Below, one piece after another: positions 7,418 to 17,714 of a stretch of 64,000 nt of DNA (the stretch's first letter is position 1; each line of letters starts with the position of its first letter). The translations under genes were made by a program, and so were the position numbers. Source of the stretch: CAZEER01 sp964586315 (lineage in GTDB: Bacteria; Fidelibacterota; Marinisomatia; Marinisomatales; UBA1611); NCBI GenBank assembly GCA_964586315.1, contig CAZPHE010000003.1, positions 1-64,000 of the forward strand, read 5' to 3'. Below the pieces are notes generated by a model. It saw only the letters and a list, made by a program, of their open reading frames with translations. It was not told the origin of the DNA and searched no databases.

Positions 7418-9274
7418 CTAAAAAACTAATCGCATTTCTGATGAAAGGCTGAATCCTGTTGCAGAATTAACCAATCCTCCTGATTGAGAGCCAGCCAAAT
7501 TGATTCGAACTTTCCCAACCTCTATCCCAAAACCTGCACCAAGAGTAAAGCCATTTATGCCACCAAATGAAACTCCACACAATATTGGAAAGGATTTTTC
7601 CGGAAACAGCTCCATTCCCATTGAAAATCTTGGATTTACACTTCCAATAAAATCTGTTTGCATCAAATGTTGAAATGCGGCTTTTAAATGAAGATCATTT
7701 GAAAAAATATAACTAACTGCAAGATTAAATCTAGATGGAACAGCAACAGACGCACCCTCTCCCGTTTTTTTCTCATCTAATATTGAAAAGGTATTTTCGA
7801 TTGAATCCATCTGAGTTTCATTATAATCAAAAAGCTTAGTTATATCATCATTTGATAATTGAATTTGATTGATGCTGTTACGAATTTTAGTTTGGTTACT
7901 GTTCAGGCTTCCACCAATGCCAATAAATGATAATTGAGCTGATATTTTTTCATTTATTTTTCCATAGATACCTAGATCTAATCCATATCCAGATGCTCTC
8001 TGACTTGGTTCTACTAGATATGGATTTGAAAAACCTATCCCATTATAAATCATCTTTGTATCAATTAAAATATTAACACTATCTTTTTTTGTTGTAATCT
8101 GACCTTCAAAAGATTCAATATAAGAAAATAAACCAGTTAAATAGCGTAAACCAGCACCAAAATAAATCGGAAAAGGAATATCTTTAATATTTACTTTACG
8201 ACCAAAAGAAAACGTAGTTGAATTAACAATTAATGCTCTTAAATCAAAATCTGAAATTTCTATTGGATTTTCAAAACGAATACCATTAAAAATTACTTCC
8301 GTGAACGGTTTTGGTATATTATGCTGTAAATGAATATCCATATTCAATAATGAAATACCATAATTCCCTATTGTCATATCTAAAGAACCACTGTTCATTC
8401 CAAAATAACCACTAATTCCAGAAGATGGAATATCTGTTAGTAAATTAGTTTTGAGGCCAGGATTCTCAACCATATCTGCATTAATATATCGATTAATAAA
8501 ATGTGCACTAATTACATTACTCTTCATATTTAAAACAAATCTTATTGGTAAAGTGATACTAAACTTTGGGATTGCGCCATCTAATGTTTGGGCTATGTAC
8601 TTTACAACAAATGCATCCTCAGCTATACTTTGAATAATTGAGCTATCCTTTAAAGTAATAGCATCTTCCTCCAAATCCATTAAGCCTACATAATATTTAA
8701 ATAGGGAATCTTTAAAAACAACTTTTGTATCAATTCCCTTAAGCTTTTTCTTTATTCTTTGTTTAAATAACTTAAGAGAATCTTGACTAGGAGTGGCTAA
8801 AACTTGAACGCTATATTGAATTTTAGGTTTTTCAATTGTTTTCCAAGTTGTATCTGTCAGGATTTTGTTTTTTGATAATGAGCTCGGAAGGTTAGTTGAA
8901 AAATTATAAGCAGAAAATGAATCATGAAAACCAGATGCTTTAAGTAAAAATAATGTATCCTCTTTAATAATATTATATTCTCTTTCAAAACCATCCCGAA
9001 GAAGTTTATCTTTCATTCCAACCAATTCTTTTTCCTCTCCTGTAGAAGCCAATCTTACACTATAAGAAAGATCAAATGTATCAACCAAAATCGTTTCCAT
9101 AACTTCCCCTGGCGATATACCCAAAAGTGCAGGGTTAGAATGGATAATATGGGTACCCAACCTCCCACCTAAATAGGCACCAGATGTCGCAACATCTAGA
9201 GGGGAATTAAAATGCTGAGCAATTAATAAACATTGTAAAGTAAAAACTAAAATACTGTTTCTATAAGTTTTCAT
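7418..9274 (-). CDS. Outer-membrane beta-barrel protein with an internal SPOR domain (DUF5723-like)
   Basis: This is a 618-residue exported protein with an N-terminal signal ('ILVFTLQCLLIAQHF'). After the head comes a segment at about residues 152-228 ('IQYSVQVLATPSQDSLK' to 'FVVKYIA') that looks like a SPOR domain, the fold that binds denuded peptidoglycan at division septa. The C-terminal two thirds show alternating beta-strand patterns, 'SNPALLGISPG'-type motifs and a final 'SSEMRLVF', as in PorV/DUF5723-type outer-membrane barrels. The ATG overlaps the stop of the upstream lipoprotein gene as TAATG, so the pair is translationally coupled. It may link the outer membrane to peptidoglycan; this is inferred from the domain. 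Confidence 0.7.
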   Translation of the reverse strand: MKTYRNSILVFTLQCLLIAQHFNSPLDVATSGAYLGGRLGTHIIHSNPALLGISPGEVMETILVDTFDLSYSVRLASTGEEKELVGMKDKLLRDGFEREYNIIKEDTLFLLKASGFHDSFSAYNFSTNLPSSLSKNKILTDTTWKTIEKPKIQYSVQVLATPSQDSLKLFKQRIKKKLKGIDTKVVFKDSLFKYYVGLMDLEEDAITLKDSSIIQSIAEDAFVVKYIAQTLDGAIPKFSITLPIRFVLNMKSNVISAHFINRYINADMVENPGLKTNLLTDIPSSGISGYFGMNSGSLDMTIGNYGISLLNMDIHLQHNIPKPFTEVIFNGIRFENPIEISDFDLRALIVNSTTFSFGRKVNIKDIPFPIYFGAGLRYLTGLFSYIESFEGQITTKKDSVNILIDTKMIYNGIGFSNPYLVEPSQRASGYGLDLGIYGKINEKISAQLSFIGIGGSLNSNQTKIRNSINQIQLSNDDITKLFDYNETQMDSIENTFSILDEKKTGEGASVAVPSRFNLAVSYIFSNDLHLKAAFQHLMQTDFIGSVNPRFSMGMELFPEKSFPILCGVSFGGINGFTLGAGFGIEVGKVRINLAGSQSGGLVNSATGFSLSSEMRLVF

Positions 9275-11739
9275 TATTCTTCTGGGTTTAGATTTACAAT
9301 TACTTCGGTACTTAGATATATAGAAAACTTCATAGTATCAGTAGATAAAAATCGTGTTGGGCCATCATCCCTGCCTAAAAGGTGGAGAACTGCCTTACTA
9401 TAGTTACCCTCACGAGCCAGTAAATCAAAAGAAGATTCCTCAAGTGAAATACTATCTAGACCAGTATTAGAGGCTTCTATTGTTAATTGAGTAAGTGTAT
9501 CAGATAAACCATTATCAAAATAAGTTGTATCTGATGCCATTAACAAAACAACATTAGCTCCAAGTTCTAGACTGTTTTCATAATCAAAAAACACTTTTGC
9601 ATTAATAAAATCATCAACGGAGACGGCTTCAAATTGCTCAGGGTCTAGTTCTATTTTGCTTTCATTATCTATTTCAAAAGCTAGCGGTGCAGCAATAGTT
9701 AATATTCCACTTAAAGTATCTGAAACGGATACAGATCCAAAATCATCTAAAGAACCTACTGTTGCATTACCAGATGCTAAAATTCTATTTGGTTTAATAT
9801 TTATTAATTGTTCAACACTATCAATAGAGAATTGAGGGGTTTGGGTTATATTTATGTTATCAATTATTTTAGTAAAATTCTCGCCCGTCTCATCATTAAA
9901 AGATGTAAGATCAAGAGTGAGTAAAACAGGAAGTTCTATACTTGATTGAAAGGAAAAATCCATATTTATTATAGAAAAGTCGAGGTCATTTAGCTCAGCC
10001 GGGAGATCTACATTTTGTTCTATTGTATCAATTTCAACAACTACAGGATCAACATATCCACTGATTTTGAAAAAGGAGAGACTATCTAAATTGACATTAA
10101 TTGATATTGATTGTCCAAATGTTAATGACATTAGTTCATCAGAAGGAATATCAATTGTAGAAATATAATGTACTATTTGTGGATCAGAATCAAGATCAAG
10201 ATCTAATACATATCCTGTAAGATCAACAGAAACGGCAGAAGGATTAGATGAGATTGCAAAAGATGTATCTAATATTTCTTCATTTTTTGTGAACTCTACT
10301 ATTGAAAAATTGACTACTGCATCTATACCAATATTATTAACAATTGATAATTTAAGCTCCCCAGAATTAAGGGTTGCCTGATCAACCTTCGTAGCAGTTT
10401 CAAGATTAATGGTATTAGAATCAACCATCGCATCCTGACTTAAAAAACCCTGAAATTCAGAAAAGGTAATATCAGAACCTGATTGTGAGCCTTCTAGTGT
10501 AATCTGAACAGTAATACTATCATTAGAAGTAACCGGAATGAGTTCATCTCCTGAATCAACCGTTAATACATTATAGTTGTAATTGATAGATTGATTATCT
10601 GGTTCCATAACCAATGAATAATTATTCATATTTGTTTCATCTACAATATTTATTGTATTACCTGAAATATTTATACTAGATGAAAATGTATTTCCACTTG
10701 GATCTTCTAAATTAGGGATAGATATATCTAACACACTTGACAACACAATATAGTTATCAACTTCTATAATTAGATTTCCACTATCAATTTTAGCTCGCAC
10801 AACTTTATTAGAATCTGGTTCTAGGTTTATAATCCCAGTTTCTTCAATTAATTGTTCCGGAACTTTAGCTGTTGCAGAAGTTACTTCCATACTTTCTCCA
10901 CCAATTACAATGGTAAAATTAGAGTTTCTTGCATCTTCATTTATTAATATTGGAATCCCTGATGTCCCTTGTGAGTTTCCTGAAACCTGCACCAAAATTT
11001 CCCCTGGCATTGTAACGCCAGATAAATCTATTGTACCAGTAGCTGAATCATCATTAGCATTTATTAAATCATCAAATTGAATTGTTGCACCTGGTATATC
11101 AATGGTATCATTAAAAGAAACTTGACGTAAAGTAATTAAGATTGGTGGACCTAATGGCACTACCATATTATTAATTATCGTTAATTCAAGTATCCCTCCT
11201 GAGAACTCTGCATATCCAAAATCATCAAATGAAAATGGTTTTATAATAGGTGCAATTTCAAATGCGGGGATAGCTACTGTTTCACCATCTGGGACATCAA
11301 GAATATCTGGATAAATATCGCTAAAAATATACGGATCAGTTGATGATGGTTCTATATCATCCAGTGAAATAATACCTATAGTAGAAAAAACATTTTCTCC
11401 AACACTTGCTACTGTAACATCATCAATATTTTGATTAAAACTAGTAGATATAGGATCTATTTCTAACTTATTACCAACTTCTACTTTTTCAATTTCAATT
11501 TGTTTACGATATACAAAAATTGAATCGAGGGTTGCTCCATCTTGGAAATAATTTTCAAGGTTTTCAACTAAAATAAGCGAATCTTCAGCAAGCGTCTCAA
11601 GAGTAATTTCATCTTTAATAAGAGGAATTTCTAGAATTGTAGACCATTTTAAATATTCCCCTTCTTCTGGAAGATCGATAGAACAGGAATAAATAGTAAC
11701 TAAGTAAACTACAATAAAAAATTTATCTAATAATCTCAA
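9274..11739 (-). CDS. Large secreted lipoprotein of unknown function
   Basis: The protein has 821 residues and a lipoprotein-type signal ending at Cys19 ('YLVTIYSCS'). The rest is acidic, rich in Ser, Thr, Ile and Asp, and made of recurring beta-strand segments with phrases such as 'INISGNTINI' and 'LDLTGYVLDLDLDSD'. This suggests tandem beta-sandwich domains. No enzymatic motif is seen. Its stop overlaps the start of the SPOR-barrel gene at 9274, so the two probably form one unit and may act together at the cell surface. Confidence 0.65.
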   Translation of the reverse strand: MRLLDKFFIVVYLVTIYSCSIDLPEEGEYLKWSTILEIPLIKDEITLETLAEDSLILVENLENYFQDGATLDSIFVYRKQIEIEKVEVGNKLEIDPISTSFNQNIDDVTVASVGENVFSTIGIISLDDIEPSSTDPYIFSDIYPDILDVPDGETVAIPAFEIAPIIKPFSFDDFGYAEFSGGILELTIINNMVVPLGPPILITLRQVSFNDTIDIPGATIQFDDLINANDDSATGTIDLSGVTMPGEILVQVSGNSQGTSGIPILINEDARNSNFTIVIGGESMEVTSATAKVPEQLIEETGIINLEPDSNKVVRAKIDSGNLIIEVDNYIVLSSVLDISIPNLEDPSGNTFSSSINISGNTINIVDETNMNNYSLVMEPDNQSINYNYNVLTVDSGDELIPVTSNDSITVQITLEGSQSGSDITFSEFQGFLSQDAMVDSNTINLETATKVDQATLNSGELKLSIVNNIGIDAVVNFSIVEFTKNEEILDTSFAISSNPSAVSVDLTGYVLDLDLDSDPQIVHYISTIDIPSDELMSLTFGQSISINVNLDSLSFFKISGYVDPVVVEIDTIEQNVDLPAELNDLDFSIINMDFSFQSSIELPVLLTLDLTSFNDETGENFTKIIDNINITQTPQFSIDSVEQLINIKPNRILASGNATVGSLDDFGSVSVSDTLSGILTIAAPLAFEIDNESKIELDPEQFEAVSVDDFINAKVFFDYENSLELGANVVLLMASDTTYFDNGLSDTLTQLTIEASNTGLDSISLEESSFDLLAREGNYSKAVLHLLGRDDGPTRFLSTDTMKFSIYLSTEVIVNLNPEE

Positions 11740-11809
11740 TATATCTTTACAATACTGCTATAATTTTACATGAGTTCAATTTTGAATTCTAATCTATTTT
11801 TGGGTTATT

Positions 11810-12730
11810 TTACTCAATAATTAACCTTACTTTGAGTTCATTCCCTTTAATAGTAAGCAGTTTTTGATTTATTCTATCATTTACCAAATCAATATCTCTG
11901 ATGAAAATAGTATTAAAAGAATCAAAGTTCTTTTTTTCTAAAGGGACAAGAACATTATCAGGATAAACATATTTATATGGAAAAAATCCATTTTTTTTAA
12001 GAATTAACAAAATATCCTGTTCATTATAATCGTATTCTAGATTTCTATCATTTAATTCAATAATAATTACATTAAGACTTTGATTTTTTAATATTTCTCG
12101 CGCCCCAATTAAAACCTTTTTTTCATATCCTTCCACATCAATCTTTATTACATTAATTTTTTCTTCAGATATTAACAAATTATCAAGAGTTTTCACCTCT
12201 ACTGTTTCACAATCATCTATAAAATCTTCATCTATAACTCTGTTCATACTGTTCCTGTTATTGGAGAACAATAACTCGCCTTCCATATCTGAAATCCCAA
12301 CATTAAATAATTTCACATTGATCAGCTTATTTAATTCAATGTTCATTTTTAATCTTTCAAAAGTCTGATGTATAGGCTCTATAGATAAAGATTTAGATCT
12401 GCAAATACCATTTGCTATCATTGTATAGTGACCATGATTAGCACCCACATCCACAAACGTATCTTGCTCTGTTAAATAATTAATTAAAAAAATAGATTCC
12501 TCATAATCATCAATAACAAAATAATAGTTTCCGATTATCCCACTGTCCCCAATAGAAAGATAATATTTTAAACCATTTAGCCATTTTATCAATATTGGTT
12601 TATGGTATAACCTTATTTTTAAGTTGATGTAAATATACTTTATTAATCCAAAAATCGGATAATTAACTAGTGGATGATTAACAAATTGGTTATATCTTCC
12701 TTTCAATTTTTTAATTAGGTAATTGCTCAC
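11810..12730 (-). CDS. FkbM family methyltransferase
   Basis: This 306-residue protein has a SAM-binding Rossmann domain of the FkbM family. Motif I is 'FVDVGANHGHYTMIA', the acidic ribose-binding segment is 'SLSIEPIHQTFERLK', and the family hallmark 'NVIKIDVEGYEKKVL' follows. FkbM-type enzymes O-methylate sugars or lipids and often sit beside surface-glycan genes, as here. The first 70 residues are basic and hydrophobic and may associate with the membrane. It is divergent from the glycan genes starting at 12958, with a 227-base gap that can hold both promoters. Confidence 0.88.
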   Translation of the reverse strand: MSNYLIKKLKGRYNQFVNHPLVNYPIFGLIKYIYINLKIRLYHKPILIKWLNGLKYYLSIGDSGIIGNYYFVIDDYEESIFLINYLTEQDTFVDVGANHGHYTMIANGICRSKSLSIEPIHQTFERLKMNIELNKLINVKLFNVGISDMEGELLFSNNRNSMNRVIDEDFIDDCETVEVKTLDNLLISEEKINVIKIDVEGYEKKVLIGAREILKNQSLNVIIIELNDRNLEYDYNEQDILLILKKNGFFPYKYVYPDNVLVPLEKKNFDSFNTIFIRDIDLVNDRINQKLLTIKGNELKVRLIIE

Positions 12731-12957
12731 GAAATATTATTATCTATATGATTTAAAAATATACTTATGCATATACGACTCAACTTTTACTACTTCTGTC
12801 TAAAAATATTGGTATTAAAATTCACTAATATTTTAGTATTGAATATGGATTAGGTACGTATTTTAAACAGATTATTTTGAATAAATATTGAACAAAAATA
12901 AAATGATAACGGAAAAATCAAAAAAGATTAAAAGTGGATTCAGGTTATTAGATTAAA

Positions 12958-14646
12958 ATGGTATTAATTGATTCGTTTATTGCAACTCTTTTTAATTGGA
13001 TAGTTATATTATTTTATTTTATCTATTATTATGCATTCGGTTTATTTTTTATTGATTTAATTCCAGCCATAAAAGACTTACAATGGTTTTCAAAAAAAAA
13101 TAAGATTCCATCTTTAGTCATCTACGGAATTTTTACAAATATCATTTTTCTCCAATTATGGAATATATTATTCCCAATAAATAAATATTGCACCATAATT
13201 TTAATTTTTATTGCGTTGGGGAAATTGATAACAAAGAGACCAACTAATTATCAATTTTATTATGACATTATAAAAAATAAAAAAAATATATTAGGAATAT
13301 TTTTTATATGCACATTCTGGATAGCTAATCAATCAAATGCAGATCTTGGTCCAGCAGATACTGGATTATATCACCTACAGCATATAAAGTGGCTACAATC
13401 ATTCCCTTTAACTAAAGGATTAGCAAATTTACTTTTTCATCTTGGATACAATAGTAGTTTGTTCTTATTAATTGCAAATTTTAAAAACTCCTTGTTTTTA
13501 AATTATTTTCTTTGGAATCATAGCGGATTTCTTCTTTGTTTGGGTTTTCTTTATTTTCTTGTTATTCCTATGAATGCATTGTTCAAGCATAATAAAGATG
13601 TCAATCCTATTGAAATCGTAATGAAATTGATAATGAATATCCCTTTAGTTCATTATTCTTTTTATTACCATCCAAGTACTTCTACTGATTTAATACCTTT
13701 TATTTTTGGTATTATTCTGTCCGTAGAAATATTTAAAAATTTATTTTATAAAACCAATAATTTATTATTCATTTTTTGTATAATTTTTATTGGAATATCA
13801 TCAAAATTAAGCTTTATTGTTTTTGGTTTTACAAGTACGCTTATCATCCTATATGTAAATAGGAATACCTTATTAAAAGTATATTCTAGTCAATTAATAA
13901 TATATGTTTTTTTAATACTTTTTTCTATATCGACCTGGCTCTATAGGAATACGATATTATCAGGTTATCCATTATACCCGTATCATAAACTTTATGTTCC
14001 TGTTGAATGGCAAGTCAAAAAAGAAGTCGTTAAAGAATATGCTGCATTAATAAAAGATACCGCATCAGGAATTGAAAAAGCCGTTTCCGATGAAGAAAAA
14101 AAGAAACTTAAAAAAGCTTGGATTTTAAGTAGATTATCTCTTCAGCACCGTAGAGTAGAAACTTCTTACCCTATTTTATTAGGTATAATTGGCCTTGTTT
14201 ATTTATTATTGAAATCAAATAGAAAAAAATTGCTATTTCTTTTTTTAGTACCATCAATAAGTCAGATAATTCTATGGTATTTTTATACACCGGATTCAAG
14301 ATTTGGCTGTTTTGCATTTTGGTGGTTTGGAAGTTTAATTAGTTTTCCTATAGGCTCATATTATAAAAAAATCCCAATGTTTTTCCCTTTATTTGTTTTA
14401 ATGATTTCATTTTCCTTCCATTTAATTGATGCAATTGGTCAAGTAAAACCAATGTTTCTACAAAAAATGGAAAAAGTGATACCTCAGCCAGAACTAAAAA
14501 AAATCATAACTGCATCTGGTTTGGAAGTCTGGGCACCAAAAGAAGGACCTTATTGTTTTGATTCTCCAATACCATGTAGTCCCGATGTTGATTCGTCTTT
14601 ACAAATAATAGGGAATACGAATATTTTTCCCGGGTTTAAAAAATAA
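12958..14646 (+). CDS. Polytopic membrane protein, probable glycan-assembly function (LIC_10190-like)
   Basis: The 562-residue protein has about a dozen hydrophobic helices. A conserved-looking loop reads 'WLYRNTILSGYPLYP' and is followed by a charged segment with 'VEWQVKKEVVKEYAAL'. This arrangement, with Arg-Asn and 'SGxPLYP' after a helix, is typical of large membrane proteins found in surface-polysaccharide loci (LIC_10190-like, GT-C/polymerase-like). The loop 'NADLGPADTGLYHLQHIKWL' near residue 130 may be the active face. The exact reaction is unknown. It leads the plus-strand glycan cluster. Confidence 0.6.
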   Translation: MVLIDSFIATLFNWIVILFYFIYYYAFGLFFIDLIPAIKDLQWFSKKNKIPSLVIYGIFTNIIFLQLWNILFPINKYCTIILIFIALGKLITKRPTNYQFYYDIIKNKKNILGIFFICTFWIANQSNADLGPADTGLYHLQHIKWLQSFPLTKGLANLLFHLGYNSSLFLLIANFKNSLFLNYFLWNHSGFLLCLGFLYFLVIPMNALFKHNKDVNPIEIVMKLIMNIPLVHYSFYYHPSTSTDLIPFIFGIILSVEIFKNLFYKTNNLLFIFCIIFIGISSKLSFIVFGFTSTLIILYVNRNTLLKVYSSQLIIYVFLILFSISTWLYRNTILSGYPLYPYHKLYVPVEWQVKKEVVKEYAALIKDTASGIEKAVSDEEKKKLKKAWILSRLSLQHRRVETSYPILLGIIGLVYLLLKSNRKKLLFLFLVPSISQIILWYFYTPDSRFGCFAFWWFGSLISFPIGSYYKKIPMFFPLFVLMISFSFHLIDAIGQVKPMFLQKMEKVIPQPELKKIITASGLEVWAPKEGPYCFDSPIPCSPDVDSSLQIIGNTNIFPGFKK

Positions 14647-14757
14647 AATTATACTATAACATTTCGCTTATAGTTATATACTTTGATTGACCAAATGATC
14701 TAATTTTATTACGCTTTTATCATAAATTGAAATCCTTTAAATATCTCTAACACAAAT

Positions 14758-15501
14758 ATGGAAATTCCAACTAATAAAGAATTAAAAACGCTAGTATGTG
14801 TCTTGTGTTGTAATGAAGCAGGCAAAATAGAAAAAGTAATTGAAAGATTAAGTGAAATGAAAAAATCTAACCCGGAATATTCCATAAGGATTATTAATGA
14901 TGGTTCTGATGATGGTTCTGAGGAAATAATTAATAGCTCACCAATATCGCAAATAATACACGAATATAGACAGGGAGTGGGAGCAACTGTAAGAACTGGA
15001 GTAGATTATGCATGCGAAAATGATTACGATGTTATTGTAATAATGGCTGGGAACGATAAAGATAGACCTCTTGAAATACCTAACTTGATCTCTAAAATTA
15101 ATGAAGGCTATGATTTTGTTATTGGTTCAAGACACATGGAAGGCGGAAAATATGATAACACTCCTCTTTATAGAGTGCTTGCAACTCGCTATATCCATCC
15201 TTGGGTTGTTTGGCTTACTACTGGAAGAAAACTCACGGATACATCCACCGGTTTCCGTGCAATGCGTACTTCATTTTTCAAAGATCCTAAAATAAATCTC
15301 CATCAAGATTGGTTAAACTCATATGATGGTGAAATGTATGCAATGTACCAAGCCATTGCTTTAGGATATAAAATCACTGAAGTACCAGCATCAAAAATTT
15401 ACCCTTTAGGTGTGATGAGTTATTCAAAAATGAAACCAATTACTGGCTGGTGGAAAATGTTGAGAGGGTTTTTTTGGCTCAGATTAGGTTGGAAAAAATA
15501 A
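14758..15501 (+). CDS. Glycosyltransferase family 2 (dolichyl/undecaprenyl-phosphate sugar synthase-like)
   Basis: This 247-residue protein is a single GT-A domain. The nucleotide-binding start is 'LVCVLCCNEAGKIEKVI', with 'IRIINDGSDDGSEEII' after it. The acceptor motif 'EYRQGVGATVRTG' and 'TDTSTGFRAMR' match polyprenyl-phosphate hexose synthases. The metal-binding DxD lies in an unusual setting, 'VIMAGNDKDRPLEIP', where most relatives have D-A-D-x-Q-x-x-P. It has no C-terminal membrane helices, so it works from the cytoplasm on a lipid carrier or growing glycan. It sits 34 bases before the aminotransferase gene. Confidence 0.88.
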   Translation: MEIPTNKELKTLVCVLCCNEAGKIEKVIERLSEMKKSNPEYSIRIINDGSDDGSEEIINSSPISQIIHEYRQGVGATVRTGVDYACENDYDVIVIMAGNDKDRPLEIPNLISKINEGYDFVIGSRHMEGGKYDNTPLYRVLATRYIHPWVVWLTTGRKLTDTSTGFRAMRTSFFKDPKINLHQDWLNSYDGEMYAMYQAIALGYKITEVPASKIYPLGVMSYSKMKPITGWWKMLRGFFWLRLGWKK

Positions 15502-15534
15502 TAATTTTTAATAACATATTGTAATCTTTATAAA

Positions 15535-16644
15535 ATGAAAATTAGATCCGTTGATTTAGTACGCCAGTACGATATTTATAAAACTGAAATACTCAATGCA
15601 ATATATAAAGTTTTAGATGAGGGTGATTTTATATTAGGGAATGATGTAAAAAAAATTGAAGAATCTTTTTCTAAATATATTGGATCTAAATATGGCATCG
15701 GAGTTGATTCTGGATCCTCTGCGCTAATATTAGCATTATCATGCGCAAATATAGGTCCAGGTGATGAAGTTATTACTGTTCCAAATACATATATATCAAC
15801 AGCATTTTCTATTTCAGAATGCGGAGCTAACATAGTATTTGTTGATGTAGAGAAAGACACACAATTAATGGATGTATCAAAAATACCAGATTTAATTACT
15901 GAAAAAACAAAAGCAATTATACCAGTACATTTATTTGGTCAAATGGTTGATATGAAACCATTAATGGATATTGCAAAAAAAAATAAAATCTTAATTATAG
16001 AAGACTCATGTCAGGCACATGGAGCATCACAAAATGGGGAGAAAGCAGGATCAATTGGAGATCTTTCTTGTTTTAGTTTTTATCCAGGGAAAAATTTAGG
16101 CGCTTATGGTGATGCAGGAATGATCCTTACAAAAAATAAAAAATTTTATGATAAGCTACTGCTCTTAAGAAATTACGGGTCAGATAAAAAATATTTTCAT
16201 AGCTACAAAGGTAAAAATGCAAGATTAGATACTATTCATGCAGCAGTTCTACAAATCAAATTAAAACACCTCGATAGTTGGAATAAAAAAAGGCAATTAA
16301 TCGCAGATTTATATTCAAAAAAATTGAAAAATATTGGTGATTTGATCTTACCAACTATTTTAACCGGTAATAAATCTTCAAATCATCTATATGTTGTTCG
16401 GACAAAACAAAGAGATGAACTATTTAATTTTTTAAATTCAAAAGGAGTTGAAACTATTATACATTACCCAATTCCAATTCATCTACAAAAAGCATATCAA
16501 GAATTAGCTTTAAAAAAGGGCTCTTTTCCTATAAGTGAGTCGCTCTCAAAACAGATACTTTCTCTGCCAATACATCCACATATTACAAATCAGGAAGTAG
16601 AACATGTTGTTAATTCTATAAAAAATTATTTTAAAGCTTCTTAA
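15535..16644 (+). CDS. DegT/DnrJ/EryC1/StrS family sugar aminotransferase
   Basis: This PLP-dependent transaminase (369 residues, normal length) converts a nucleotide keto-sugar to an amino sugar. The PLP lysine is Lys186 in 'SFYPGKNLGAYGDAG', the ring-nitrogen Asp is in 'LIIEDSCQAHGA' (Asp157), and the phosphate-binding segment is 'GVDSGSSALILAL'. The start codon follows a short gap after the GT2 gene. Only four bases separate it from the formyltransferase downstream, so aminotransfer and N-formylation of the same sugar are the likely consecutive steps. Confidence 0.93.
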   Translation: MKIRSVDLVRQYDIYKTEILNAIYKVLDEGDFILGNDVKKIEESFSKYIGSKYGIGVDSGSSALILALSCANIGPGDEVITVPNTYISTAFSISECGANIVFVDVEKDTQLMDVSKIPDLITEKTKAIIPVHLFGQMVDMKPLMDIAKKNKILIIEDSCQAHGASQNGEKAGSIGDLSCFSFYPGKNLGAYGDAGMILTKNKKFYDKLLLLRNYGSDKKYFHSYKGKNARLDTIHAAVLQIKLKHLDSWNKKRQLIADLYSKKLKNIGDLILPTILTGNKSSNHLYVVRTKQRDELFNFLNSKGVETIIHYPIPIHLQKAYQELALKKGSFPISESLSKQILSLPIHPHITNQEVEHVVNSIKNYFKAS

Positions 16645-16648
16645 AAAA

Positions 16649-17662
16649 ATGAAAAAATTATTACTATTAGCATACGGTTTTACTGGTAGTTCTGCATTAA
16701 ATGCTTTGATTAAAAAGCATGATGTAATTAGTGTTGTTATACCGCCAGAAAGTAAAACAAATAAATTCTATTCAGATAACAAACTGATTAACATTGAAAA
16801 AATTAGTACAAAGCATAAAATCAATGTAATAAAGAGCAATAAAATAATAGACATCAAGAAACTAATTGAAAAATACAACCCCGATGCAGTCATAGTTTCG
16901 TCTTATAATAAAAGACTTCCTGCTGATTTACTTAAATTATCAAAGTTTATAAATGTTCACCATGGGGACCTCCCAAGGTGGAGAGGACGAGCAAATATAA
17001 ATTGGGCAATAATTAACAATAGAAACGAAGTTGGGATATCAATCCATGAAATGACTGAAGAAATTGATGATGGTCCTATATACGCACAATATAAAATTAG
17101 AATAACAAAAAATGATAATGTCAAAACTATTTATGATAAAGTAAATATTATTATTGAAAAAAATTTAGCAACTGTTATTGAAAATGTTATAAATGGTTTA
17201 AAAGGCAAAAAACAAATTGGGCAAAAAACTTATTGTTGCACAAGGCTCCCCGAAGACGGATATATAAATTGGGATTCTAATACAGTCGATATTCACAATT
17301 TAATTAAAGGGTTAACTAAACCTTATGATGGCGCATTTACTTATTTTAATAATAAAAAAATGATAGTGTGGAAATCTGAAATTCCAACTAATCCAAAAAT
17401 ATATGAAGGAAGCATTCCAGGAAGAGTTGTTGAGATCCATAATAATTATGGGATTGAAGTTTTAACGGGGGATTCTTCAATTATATTAAAAAATATACAG
17501 TATAAGGGATTAGAATTAATTTCTTCAGAATTAATAAGATCTGTTAAAACCACATTAGGTTTAGACACAAATAAAACATTTAATTTTTTCATTCAAGAAA
17601 TCGAAAAATTTTCCGAGAAAATAAAATTATTAGAAAATAAAATTGAAAAATTAGAAAACTAA
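16649..17662 (+). CDS. Formyltransferase family protein, probable sugar N-formyltransferase
   Basis: The N-terminal domain is that of the formyl-tetrahydrofolate transferases. The catalytic triad Asn102, His104 and Asp140 is found in 'INVHHGDLPRWRGRANINWA' and 'ISIHEMTEEIDDG'. The Asn-to-Asp spacing of 38 is the same as in methionyl-tRNA formyltransferase. Residues about 205-290 form an OB-like C-terminal domain, and the last 30 residues form a short coiled coil. Position directly behind a DegT aminotransferase points to N-formylation of an amino sugar rather than of Met-tRNA. The sugar itself cannot be read from the sequence. Confidence 0.85.
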   Translation: MKKLLLLAYGFTGSSALNALIKKHDVISVVIPPESKTNKFYSDNKLINIEKISTKHKINVIKSNKIIDIKKLIEKYNPDAVIVSSYNKRLPADLLKLSKFINVHHGDLPRWRGRANINWAIINNRNEVGISIHEMTEEIDDGPIYAQYKIRITKNDNVKTIYDKVNIIIEKNLATVIENVINGLKGKKQIGQKTYCCTRLPEDGYINWDSNTVDIHNLIKGLTKPYDGAFTYFNNKKMIVWKSEIPTNPKIYEGSIPGRVVEIHNNYGIEVLTGDSSIILKNIQYKGLELISSELIRSVKTTLGLDTNKTFNFFIQEIEKFSEKIKLLENKIEKLEN

Positions 17663-17714
17663 ATTTGATGATTGATATTTTAAAAATAAAAAGCGTTCTG
17701 GAAAAAGACCAATT

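Noticed and set aside
12801..12836. AT-rich inverted repeat between the divergent FkbM and membrane-protein genes
   Set aside because: It is made only of A and T, with no T-run; such pairs are common by chance in this region.
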